Position numbers and translations under genes: made by a program
The notes under the pieces: generated by a model
Told to the model about the DNA's origin: nothing
The model's input: the letters and a program-made list of their open reading frames with translations, nothing else
The model's database searches: none
DNA from: Gentiana macrophylla
Lineage: Eukaryota; Streptophyta; Magnoliopsida; Gentianales; Gentianaceae
NCBI GenBank assembly: GCA_026214975.1
Contig: CM047805.1
Location: 5,518,001-5,582,000 of the forward strand
DNA length: 64,000 nt
Direction of reading: 5' to 3'
Shown here: in pieces, positions 55,349 to 64,000 of the stretch
How the letters are laid out: each line of letters starts with the position of its first letter
Numbering within the stretch: position 1 is the stretch's first letter

Positions 55349-56230
55349 CAACCTTGTTTATCATCAAATAGAAGCTCAAAAGCATCATAGATGCATCCTT
55401 AAATCAACCATTGTTGCCAACAAATTCTGATTGTTAATAAGGATAGGTATATACATATGGAAGACATACTAAGGTATACAAAAACCACCAGAATTGTCTA
55501 TCACAAAAGAAATGACCTAACATCCTGGGGCCAAAAACCCAAAAAACATTCAAAATCAAATTCTGATAGTCAATTCAATTGCATGATTTTGACAGCCCAC
55601 CCTAGAATGATACTGAATTCAAGCATATTCTTCAAATTCTGGCATATTCAACAGATGGTAACTCGAGACATCAGATCCCGTTAGTGGAATATTCTCTGAA
55701 TCTCACATGAACACCAAAGCAAGCTGCAGTACATGTGAATAAGGGTTAGAACATGATGAAATAGCATTTCAGAGTTAAACACAGTAACACTTTATCATCA
55801 CAGTAACACAACCAATTATGTTTTCCTCTTCAACTTCTCAAAACTCTTTTCAGTACTAATAACTACAGAAAAAAATATACATTGCATTTATTATCCATTA
55901 ATGACTAAAATATCATCATTAGTATGCTTCCTGACGATGCAGAAATCGTCACGATGGCGTTACGGTGTTTGTGCTGTGGATATCTTGCTTGTGTGTCAGT
56001 GATTTGTTTGTATGTTAGCCGGAGATATGCGGCGGCGAGAGGAGGACGGTGATAAGTTTGGTTAGACAGAACTTTGGCCTGTTTGTGTATATTCGAATGT
56101 CCTTGATTAGGTTACACCAGACTTCCTTTTATAGGAAGATTAAACTTAGGGATGAAGTCAAAGATTGGCGGTGCGAAGCAGCTTAGTCACTAGTCTTAAT
56201 GGCTAAGCAAATACTAAATATCTAGCAGCA
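55349..56230. other. Unassigned stretch
   Basis: No recognisable gene. The end becomes GC-richer (55990-56060, CGGCGGCGAG) with CTTTTATAGGAAG near 56130, possibly promoter sequence of the next element. Confidence 0.35.
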
Positions 56231-56577
56231 AGTGGATGTAATATCTAGGCGGCGACCCTTCGTGATCGCCAAGACCGCCAGCTTCGTCGTCTATCCTTCG
56301 TCCCCTGTTATCTTCTCAAGTCTTGTGCGGCCCTTAGAGAGCCTTGTGTCCATGGTCATCCACCGGCCCCCAAGCTCTAACGAAGCTCTAGGAAGGGTTG
56401 TTGGCGGCGGCCTTGACTTAATACCATTTGACGTCGCCGAAGATGTAGTCGCAGACCTTCCTCAGGCTGTTTCTGAGACTAAATGGTGGCGATATAATTT
56501 GTATCATCAATGGCCCCCTACTCCATATCTTGGATCATTTTTCGTGAGAATGTCGAGTGTGGAGTAGTGAGCTCTAG

Positions 56578-57360
56578 GATAATGTATTTGCGACCTTATT
56601 GTCTGATGCGACTTTGTTCACTAAGGACCGTGCTTTCAAAGCAAGCGGCCTTTGAAGCAACTCTGGGCCTGTTTTTGCGACCTTGTCGTCTGATGCGACT
56701 TTGTTTTCTAAGGACCGTGCTTTCACCCTGTTTTTGCGACCTTGTCGTCTGATGCGACTTTGTTCACTAAGGACCGTGCTTTCAAAGCGAGCGGCCTTCG
56801 AAGCATTGCGACCTTGTCGTCTGATGCGACTTTGTTTTCTAAGGACCGTGCTTTCAAAGCAAGCGGCCTTCGAAGCAACTCTGGGCCTGTTTTTGCGACC
56901 TTGTCGTCTGATGTGACTTTGTTCACTAAGGACCGTGCTTTCAAAGCGAGCGGCCTTCGAAGCAACTCTGGGCCTGTTTTTGCGACCTTGTTGTCTGATG
57001 CAACTTTGTTCACTAAGGACCGTGCTTTCAAAGCGAGCGGCCCTCGAAGCAACACTAAGGACCGTGCTTTCAAAGCGAGCGGCCTTGAAGCAACTACGGG
57101 CGCTGCTTTTGCGACCTTGTCGTCTGATGCGACTTTGTTCACTAAGGACCGTGCTTTCAAAGCGAGCGGCCTTCGAAGCAACTCTGGGCCTGTTTTTGCG
57201 ACCTTGTCGTCTGATGGGACTTTGAAAGCGAGCGGCCTTCGAAGCAACTCTGGGCCTGTTTTTGCGACCTTGTCGTCTGATGTGACTTTGTTCACTAAGG
57301 ACCGTGCTTTCAAAGCAAGCGGCCTTCGAAGCAACTCTAGGCCTATTTTTGTGACCTTGT
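56578..57360. repeat. 87-bp tandem repeat, frame-preserving
   Basis: About nine to ten units of TTTTTGCGACCTTGTCGTCT..GATGCGACTTTGTTCACTAAGG..ACCGTGCTTTCAAAG..CGAGCGGCCTTCGAAGC..AACTCTGGGCCTG. Several units are partial by multiples of three or otherwise. Because 87 is a multiple of 3, long frames stay open on both strands (plus: ATLSSDATLFTKDRAFKASG per unit). There is no independent support that it is translated. Confidence 0.92.
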
Positions 57361-57610
57361 CGTTCGCAAGGCCATCTTATCCTTCACGGGCTGTTGGGGG
57401 CAGTTTATTAGTCAGATCGTGGCTGAAGTCAGCCCCCTTGATAACTGCAATTATATGGGCCGTAACGCTCTGGGTAACTGCCCGAGTAGGCACGTGGGCA
57501 TTGATTAGCCTTTTGTCATGATTGCGGTTTTTGAATTTTGGAATTCAAATCGATCACAAGAAACCCCAACATTGGATGGATCAACTCCCGGCCCATGATT
57601 GCAACTTGCT

Positions 57611-57622
57611 TGCCTATATAAA
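57611..57622 (+). promoter_or_regulatory. TATA box
   Basis: TGCCTATATAAAG about 235 bp before the leader donor at 57848 and 620 bp before the ATG at 58231. Confidence 0.6.
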
Positions 57623-57847
57623 GCTGGCCTCCTTCATACCTCCTCACTTTTCCCTCTTCTATTTTCCCATAATTTTTCTCCAAGTGCTCTCCCCTCTTTT
57701 TCCCTTTAGGATTTGATAAAGGTTTCCGGCGAAGGCTAGCAAGGAGGGTTTGGCGGTGGTTTAAGTAGACTTCGAGGTTTCCAGCGAGAGTTTGAAGGTT
57801 CCGGCGTGTTTTCGAGGCTGCTCCTTTCATCTTCCTCCCACAAACAG

Positions 57848-58230
57848 GTAAATTCTTCCCTCCTTATCCCTTTCTCCTTGCTTTTCTCTCTGAATTTCGA
57901 GCTTTTTAGTGGTTTTAATTCATTGTATGGGATGAGTTCATGTGTAAGGTGTTTGAGGGAAAAAGATAAGTTTGTTTTTATTTTTTTGGTTGATGTTCTT
58001 ACTGGGGGGGATTGCTTTTCTGGAAAAAGGGGGGAGAGGCAGGCGATTTAGCCTAGGAACCCCTGTTTTTGGCCATGTTCGCTTACCCTTCCCCTCTTTT
58101 GCGCATTGCTTTCCACTTTTTTCCTGTAAAAATGGAGGGGAAGGCGTCGAGATGGGTGCGATTACCTTCCTGGCTTAATTCTTATTATCCCAGGTCTGAA
58201 AGCTCCACCTTTTTCTCTTGTCTTTGCAGG
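57848..58230 (+). other. Leader intron of the gag-like gene
   Basis: Donor ACAG|GTAAATTC, pyrimidine-rich tract and acceptor TTGTCTTTGCAG ending at 58229-58230, immediately before GATGTCCGAC. Confidence 0.6.
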
Positions 58231-59597
58231 ATGTCCGACGGAGAGTATTCTGTGAGAAGCGACCCCGACGAAGAACAGGAGGCATATGACTATGCTTACA
58301 AGGAAGAGGATGATGACCCCTCTAGTCCCGAAGTGTCCGCCGGGGACGACCCGCTTGAAGAGATAGTCGGCGGAGAGGCCGCAGCCCGAGTGGGCGACGA
58401 TCCTTTTGAGTTGGATTCTATGTTCCCGGACCCCGTCCCGTGTCGTAAGAAGAGTCGCAAGGAAATGGCACGGGCCCGGGGGGCAAGCACTATCGAGGCA
58501 GGTGAAAGGGGGACGTCCGATACTGAAGAACAGCCCGCCGATCCTAGCCCCAGTGGTGCCGCTGATCATGACGAGGCGTATATTTAGGACGCCGCTCTGC
58601 ATGAGCTAATGGGGTCGAGTGAGGACGAGAACGCCCCCTGCCTCGCAAAATTGTCTGGGAGCTCCCTAAAAAACCAAAGAGGAAGAGGGATCCCAAAATC
58701 ACTGTTGGGGAGGCCACTGCTAAGGCAAAGAAACCAACACCCAATAATCCCGAGGCGTCGAGGGAGTTTGCTATCCTGGCGGAGTATGAGAAGGCGTTGG
58801 AGAAGAAGTGGGCGCAGCTTTGTGACAGCGGTGATGTAAACAAATTCATCTGGCGCCGATTTAAAATTGACACCAGTATATACAGGTTTTCTCTGCTGGA
58901 TTATTCGAGGGAGGAGGATAAGCTTAAGCCCGGAGACCGTGAGGATTACGTCTGCGCTCGCCGCCCAGACGATTCCCTAATCCTACACTTTGATCATTTT
59001 TATGCGGGGCTCAGACCTCCGTTTGATCCTTTCTTTGTTAAGATTTGCAGGCTTATGGGGGCTCTGCCTTCTGACTTTGCTATCGGGGCCGTCATTCAGA
59101 TCATGGCCTTTATTGTGATGTGTAGGACGATGAAGATAGATCCCACGCTCACTCTATTAGGTCAATTTCATTTGTTCTGCGGCACGGGCATACCGGGGCA
59201 AATATCACTGAGGACCAAGACGCCTCGCCTATTATTCCTGCTGTCAAACAAGATTCATAGATGGCATGAGCGGATCCTTAAGGTAGAATCCAAGGTTGGA
59301 TGGCCGTTTCCTAAGGCCGAAAAGCGCATGGGAAAGTCCACTCTTTCGATTGACGAGCCTTTAATATCAGAGCGGCGTCTTGTCAAAAGACTTATGGCAC
59401 TCATACAAACTGATGGAATAGAGGCTTCTTTGCGGAACGTTGCTTGGGTCGATTTTCTTGACCAGGCTCTTCCCCTGGCGCGCATGGCTGGCATCGCGGG
59501 CCCGGGTAAGGCGGAGCCATTGGTTGCCATAGTTTCTGAGGAGAGTGACCCTGATTGGGTAGGAGATTGCCACTTGGGCATATGCTTTCCCTCTGAG
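58231..59597 (+). pseudogene. Gag-like protein of 'putative gypsy type transposon' family (PF04195-like), first exon, disrupted
   Basis: ATG at 58231 (MSDGEYSVRSDPDEEQEA), an acidic N-terminus, a TAG at 58585-58587 and then a frameshift in the C-run near 58630. The second half is a long open frame: EYEKALEKKWAQLC, YSREEDKLKPGDRED, then DSLILHFDHFYAGLRPPFDP, FFVKICRLMGALPSDF and IQIMAFIVMCRTMKIDPTL. The block F..HF.AGLR.P.DPF...... L.P.A......F.......   is typical of the plant domain annotated as putative gypsy type transposon. The exon ends at GA|GTGAGTGG. Such genes are found in plant LTR elements and are not host genes. Confidence 0.72.
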
Positions 59598-59724
59598 TGA
59601 GTGGTTTGTGGAGGCTACCCGAGTGAAAGGCCGACGTGTAACCTTCCTTGCTTTCCGTTTTCTTATTTTATAAGTTGTCGTTTTCTCTTCTTTTGGATCC
59701 ATTTTTAACGAACCTTTTTTGCAG
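59598..59724 (+). other. Intron of the gag-like gene
   Basis: GTGAGTGG donor, T-rich centre, acceptor CTTTTTTGCAG at about 59714-59724. Confidence 0.55.
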
Positions 59725-60357
59725 ATATGGACGCCACCGAACACAGAGCTCAAAAGCAAAGGCTCGCTGATGAGCAGGCTAAGGCCCGTCAGGCGGCCTT
59801 GAAGCAAGCTCTGGGGAAGGTTCCCCGTACTGTGGACGCATCCATTGTTGATGAGACATTTGATCCTACCAAGGCTGCGGTGGCGCCACAATCTGCGAGT
59901 TCAAGCCAGACCGTGGCCCAAAAGAGATCTGTCGATGAAGCAGGCCAAGGAGTCCTGTGGTCGGCGATCCAATCGAAAACCAAAGCGCGGGCGGTGCCGA
60001 AAAGGTCGATCGCGACGCGATAGGCGAGCCGCTGAAGCTATTGTTGAAGAGGTCCCCGAGGGGGTGGAGCTGGTGCCGACTGGGACGTTGCCTGTGGTTA
60101 TAAGGGGAAGGAGGCTGTGTGGCTGGATGCCAACTTTATCCAGGGCCTCGACATGAATAAGGTGAGCCAAATCAGGGAGACTATTGCTGATGTCATCCTC
60201 TTGGGTCGCTTAGGATTTGAGTCACCGCCCGGGGTTCAGATGGAGATCAGGAGGGGAATCACTGCTCGCGTCGTGGTTCAGGACGACGCCCCTGCCGGTG
60301 TTGAGGTCGCCGAGCTGAAAGATCTGTCGGGCCAATTTGGAATTGCCTCTTCTACGG
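59725..60357 (+). pseudogene. Gag-like gene, second exon, disrupted
   Basis: MDATEHRAQKQRLADEQAKA (charged helix), PRTVDASIVDETFDP, then a frameshift near 59990-60020 and continuation AAEAIVEEVPEGVEL, DANFIQGLDMNKVSQIRE, ending QFGIASST at a GTGAGT donor. No match recognised apart from its place in PF04195-type genes. Confidence 0.6.
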
Positions 60358-60437
60358 TGAGTTTTTATTTCTCTTGTATTTCCAATCTTTCATACTTTGC
60401 GTATCTAGTGAGCTTTTGACCCGTTTCTCTCTTTCAG
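60358..60437 (+). other. Short intron of the gag-like gene
   Basis: 80 bp, GTGAGTTTTT donor, TCTCTCTTTCAG acceptor. Confidence 0.6.
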
Positions 60438-60965
60438 CTTGGGGCTTGCATAAACAAGGCGATTGAGGCCGGCGAGAAGCGCAAGGCTTAACTGAAGAAA
60501 GCGACGGCGGCTCTTGGAGCCTCTAAGAAAGCCCGGATCACTTCTGAAAAGAAAAGCTCGGCGGCGTTGACAGAGGTTGATCGGATGAAAAAAGCCATGG
60601 CAGAGAGTGCTAAGCTGGATGTGGAGTTGCAGAAGAAAGTGTCGGCTCTGAAGGAAGAAGCTCGCCTATCTGCTGAGGAGATCGCGAGTCTGAAAGAGAA
60701 GCTTGTTCTTTGCAAAGAAGGTCGCTTGAGGAAGGGGGCGTAATTTGTGGATACCTACAAGTTCTCCGACGAGTTTTTTGCTTATCAAGAGGCGAGCTTT
60801 GATCAAGGCTTTAACCATCTTGCCCGCTGTCTCTGGGCCTACCATGGGAGGGAGAGCATTACCTTTGAGGAAATGATTCAGTGGATTGACTTGTCTCAGC
60901 GAACTCCCGAGCTGTTGGCCCTTCACCCCGATATTCCTTATACGGCGGACTGTCATCCAGAATAA
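60438..60965 (+). pseudogene. Gag-like gene, C-terminal coiled coil, disrupted
   Basis: LGACINKAIEAGEKRKA, stop TAA at 60488, then a long Lys/Glu/Ala coiled coil (KKATAALGASKKAR, DVELQKKVSALKEEA, SLKEKLVLCKEG), a second stop at 60741 and FSDEFFAYQEASFDQGF with CLWAYHGRESITFEE. The coiled coil followed by 'S..F.......F..GF' is how PF04195-type proteins end. Confidence 0.6.
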
Positions 60966-61696
60966 CCAGATACAGCATGGCGACCCTATGTGGGATCCTC
61001 CTCTAGTGAATCCTGTGAACTTTTCCATTTTGAGAGCTCCTCTTGGCGCGAGTGATCAACCCGGTGATGAGTATATTGACACTCCTGGCTCTGTTTAATT
61101 ATTTTGGGCTTTTGTTGTTAAACATTTCTGCGGTCTTGTAATGATTCAACTTTTCTTGTCTTTTGAACTATTTTGCGTCCTCATTTGATGATTGTAATAA
61201 CTTAGCTTATCTTTTTCCTTTTCGTGTTGACATTGTGGCCGCGTTTGGCTTGTTGGATTTGGTTTGTGGCCGCTTTTTGGCCCTCTGACTATGTATTTGC
61301 ATTTGTTTCTTTGATTTATTTCCTGCTTGTATTTTGCATGCGTATGCGGCCCTCTTTATTTTGGCGAGGTTTTTCTGAGCTCCCTAAAATACTAGAACGG
61401 GCGAGCTGAGAGTTGACCGAGAATTGCTGCTGCGTGCCTAAAATTTCCCCATCCCCTTTTGTCTTGGGCGAGGCCTGAGGATACTTTGAGCGAAACAAAT
61501 TGTCGTCGCAAACTCATACAACCCTTGATTCGTTTGTTTGAAATTTTATGGATGTGGCCCCCTAATTTTTAGGCGGAGCAAAGGTTCGCCTGAAACTTGC
61601 AGGCTGGACCGATGGGACTGACTAACCTTTCTCGATTGCCGTGTTGTCGGGAATCCAGGGATTTGAATCGATTTGACAGCTCACTGGCAGCGCATG
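60966..61696. other. 3' flank of the gag-like gene
   Basis: T-rich, no pol domain or recognisable repeat. It ends where the Gypsy-3 LTR starts. Confidence 0.45.
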
Positions 61697-63200
61697 TGTT
61701 CTCGGTCAAATTATACGATTTTTAGCGATATATTTTATATCAATTTTCACCATATTCTTATGTTTTTCATGGAAATCGAGATTCATATTTAACTATTGAG
61801 CAAATGATATTTTTAATGAGTTAATTTCAAAATGTATCAAATTTAGTGCTTAAATGATGATTTATTATTATTTTGGAATTATATTACATTTTGGAATCAT
61901 TCATTGTTTAATTAGGAGCTTACAAGTGTTAAAGATTGGAATGGACAAGTGTCATGGATAAGATCTTGGAGGGCAAGTCATGAATGATCTAGAATATCCA
62001 AGAGATAAGGTTTGTTACAAAGGATAAGGATGGGTTGTTAAGAGATAATGACAAAGATCAAATGCGCATAACAACTCAAGACAGTGGAATCGGCGTTCCA
62101 AGCCCGAATCGGCGTTACGAGAACGAAGCGGCGTTCAGGAATAGAATCTGGCGTTACGGGACACCAAACCGGAGTTCAAATGCTCAAAGCGGCGTTCGAG
62201 AATGTCTCGCATTGTTTTCCTATAAATATCGGCAGATCCCAAATCATTGAGGATTCACAATTCAACTTACATTCATAATTTCTCCTCCACAACAAGGAGA
62301 GCAAAGCAGCAGTACTCTTTTGGAGCTTGAGGCGGTCACCCGAGCCTTGTGCTCGGGTGATCCGGTTAGATTAGGTGCTTTAATTTCGTTTCTTTTGCTA
62401 TTCTTTGTCGTTGATTTTGAAAAATGAGCATGTTCAAGCTTTTGAACCCTTTTCATCGAGTTTTTCTATTCTTTAATCTAAGTTTGTTTGTATGATCTTT
62501 ATCTAAAGGTGTATCTTTTCTATGTTTATTTGTCATTGCAATGCATATCGAAAGATCGTTGCTTGTTGATGTTTAATTTGATGAGAGTCATGTTAAACCG
62601 TAGATCACCATGGAAAAGATGTGTTTTTTTTAACCTTGATATAACGAAAGTTGATAGGTTAATTATCTAGGTTATTAGATTGAAAGATCTTACACCTTGT
62701 TTTGTATCGTCAATCTCTATAGATCGAAAGATGACGGGATTGATAGGCGAATTACTAAAGTAGGATTCATACCTTTGTGAGGTGAACCACATCTTTAGTT
62801 AATCAGCATAAGATAATCTTGGAGAGGAGATAGAGGAATTTGTTGGATAGGATGATTTTGTTTGTTCAATTGTTTATCCACCATGATCATCTTCGTTTAT
62901 TTATTTCGTTTTATAGATGGTAGTTTTATTTCGTTTTATCACTCTTGTCCTTCACGGCTTTGGACTAATAATCTCATTCGATTTATTTTCCGCTTTAGTT
63001 TAGGTTTAGTAATAACTAGTAGTAACAATTGGAAAGATTAATAAAGTTAGATTCAACAACCCAATTCCTGTGGATCGACCCCTTACTTATCTCGCTATAC
63101 TAGCAACTACCCGGTATTTGGCCGGTTAGGAGTTAGTTTTGCATCTAAGTATGGGTTTAAAAATTTTCTTTTGTTTAAATGATGCAAAATCCTCTCAACA
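61697..63200 (+). mobile_element. Gypsy-3 5' LTR
   Basis: Starts TGTTCTCGGTCAAATTATACG and ends CCTCTCAACA, about 1.5 kb, followed by a perfect tRNA-Asp primer site. 62090-62205 has six spaced CGGCGTT(C/A) or close motifs. TATA box CTATAAATATCGG near 62220. The phrases before the primer site (CTGTGGATCGACCCC) match Gypsy-2. Confidence 0.85.
62085..62205 (+). repeat. Spaced GGCGTT motifs upstream of the TATA box
   Basis: TCGGCGTTCC, TCGGCGTTACG, GCGGCGTTCAG, CTGGCGTTACG, CCGGAGTTC and GCGGCGTTCG occur at intervals of about 17-27 bp, ending just before CTATAAATATC. Placement suggests upstream promoter elements; this is inference. Confidence 0.55.
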
Positions 63201-63204
63201 AAAG

Positions 63205-63222
63205 TGGCGCCGTTGCCGGGGA
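63205..63222 (+). other. Primer binding site of Gypsy-3 (tRNA-Asp)
   Basis: TGGCGCCGTTGCCGGGGA, exact, four bases after the LTR end. Confidence 0.92.
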
Positions 63223-64000
63223 ATCGGTGTTTTGTTGGATCTACTTGAGTTAATTCTTCTATTTTGTTACGATTTATTTTTCTTTCAATAAAAGTAGCGT
63301 TAATTGAATTGAGAGTTTTTATTTTTGCCGTGTTTCGATAACCGTTGGGTTAAGAATGTGCAAAAAGTTTTTTTTTTTACTCAATTTATGAAACGTGAAT
63401 TATATGTTTTCCAATCTAATCCTCTGTGCTAAAATTTGATGGGGCTGCTGTGTAGTGTGTATATGATGTATAGTTGGTTTTGGATTGATAATCTGTTGAG
63501 CTAGTGAAGGCAGGCTGTGTTTCTCCTGCATATTGTCCAAATTCGATGCTTGGACGGGCGTCCAAGCATAGTGAACGCCCGTCAGGTGTCACAACTGCGC
63601 AGATGAACGCCGGTTGATGGTCAAACGCCGCCGTCGATTGCCAAATTCCAGAAACCGCCCGTTTGACATTCGTAACGCGACGTTCAAAGGGTTGGACGGG
63701 CGCCCAACATCGCGCCCAGGTTCCAGAATTTCTCTTAACTTGATTTTTGATGCTTTATTTGATATGGATACTTTAATTTGAGCTTCTGTGGCTAATTGTT
63801 GTTACGTAGATGATATGAACTTGCATGTTTACATCGTTCCATCTACGGATCCATGTTAAATAATTGAATCTAATGGATAATATACTTGATTCATCTAGGC
63901 ATGTTATAGTGGTCGCCGGTTATCGTATGCTATAACTGTTCTTATTGTTATTTAGTAGCTAATGTCGGTTTCCGTATGCTACATACCGCTGTGATGAATC
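63223..64000 (+). other. Gypsy-3 leader (runs past window end)
   Basis: No gag start seen before the window ends. 63545-63720 is GC-rich with repeated GGACGGGCG(T/C)CCAA and GAACGCC(C/G)GT motifs shared with Gypsy-2. Confidence 0.65.

Larger units (their letters stand above)
56231..57847 (+). mobile_element. 5' region (LTR or promoter) of gag-like element with TATA box
   Basis: GC-richer than its surroundings. It contains the 87-bp repeat array, then CCTATATAAAGCTGG near 57612, then a CT-rich leader ending at ACAG|GTAAATTC (57848), a likely donor. I could not find the matching second LTR in the window, so LTR borders are unknown. Confidence 0.45.

Noticed and set aside
56723..57334. 203-codon minus-strand frame as a gene
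   Set aside because: It is the antisense of the 87-bp repeat and has no independent start, promoter or homologue.
59255..59891. Minus-strand frames of 108 and 174 codons opposite the gag-like gene
   Set aside because: They overlap the recognised PF04195-like coding sequence on the plus strand and have no recognisable domain.

Overview
The window is plant nuclear DNA, almost certainly from a transposon-rich heterochromatic region of an angiosperm. Evidence: LTR retrotransposons primed by plant tRNA-Asp and initiator-tRNA-Met, a CACTA transposon with captured plant exons, a Helitron end, LINE and SINE pieces, and relics of plant genes (CPN60, plastid BCCP, coproporphyrinogen oxidase, ATX3/4/5-type SET methyltransferase). 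I see no intact host gene, no rRNA or tRNA gene and nothing prokaryotic. The species cannot be named from the sequence.

Layout. 1-14846: a minus-strand Ty3/gypsy element (Gypsy-1, tRNA-Asp primer site, no pol seen), split by a nested 9.4-kb copia-like element (Copia-1, 3308-12705, 1.85-kb LTRs, no recognisable coding). 13718-24300: copy A of a large duplication. 24301-34165: a plus-strand gypsy element (Gypsy-2) with its 5' LTR split by a minus-strand copia element (Copia-2, 24717-31723) and its gag cut off at 34165. 34166-53357: copy B of the duplication, enlarged by a small LTR element (38089-46003) that itself carries a nested 6.5-kb Pack-CACTA transposon (38917-45429). 53358-56230: more of the minus-strand gene-fragment mosaic plus short tandem repeats. 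56230-61690: a decayed gag-like gene of the 'putative gypsy type transposon' family behind an 87-bp tandem repeat. 61697-64000: the 5' LTR and leader of a third gypsy element related to Gypsy-2.

The most interesting content is gene capture. The CACTA element holds a CPN60 exon on the plus strand, a BCCP biotinyl-domain exon on the minus strand, and at least two unidentified exon-like pieces. The duplicated region holds a Helitron 3' end (CTAG plus GC hairpin) followed, all on the minus strand, by exons of an ATX-type SET gene, exons of a possible ecdysoneless-like gene and, further out, coproporphyrinogen oxidase exons. All carry splice-site remnants and most carry frameshifts.

Comparing the two duplicate copies orders several events: one copy has a solo LTR where the other keeps the full element, with diagnostic differences showing LTR-LTR recombination; copy A lost about 0.93 kb and gained 17 bp of templated filler; Gypsy-2 inserted into A only. 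Many differences between repeat copies fall at CAG/CTG, which may be consensus error in CHG-methylated DNA and should be checked before any molecular dating.
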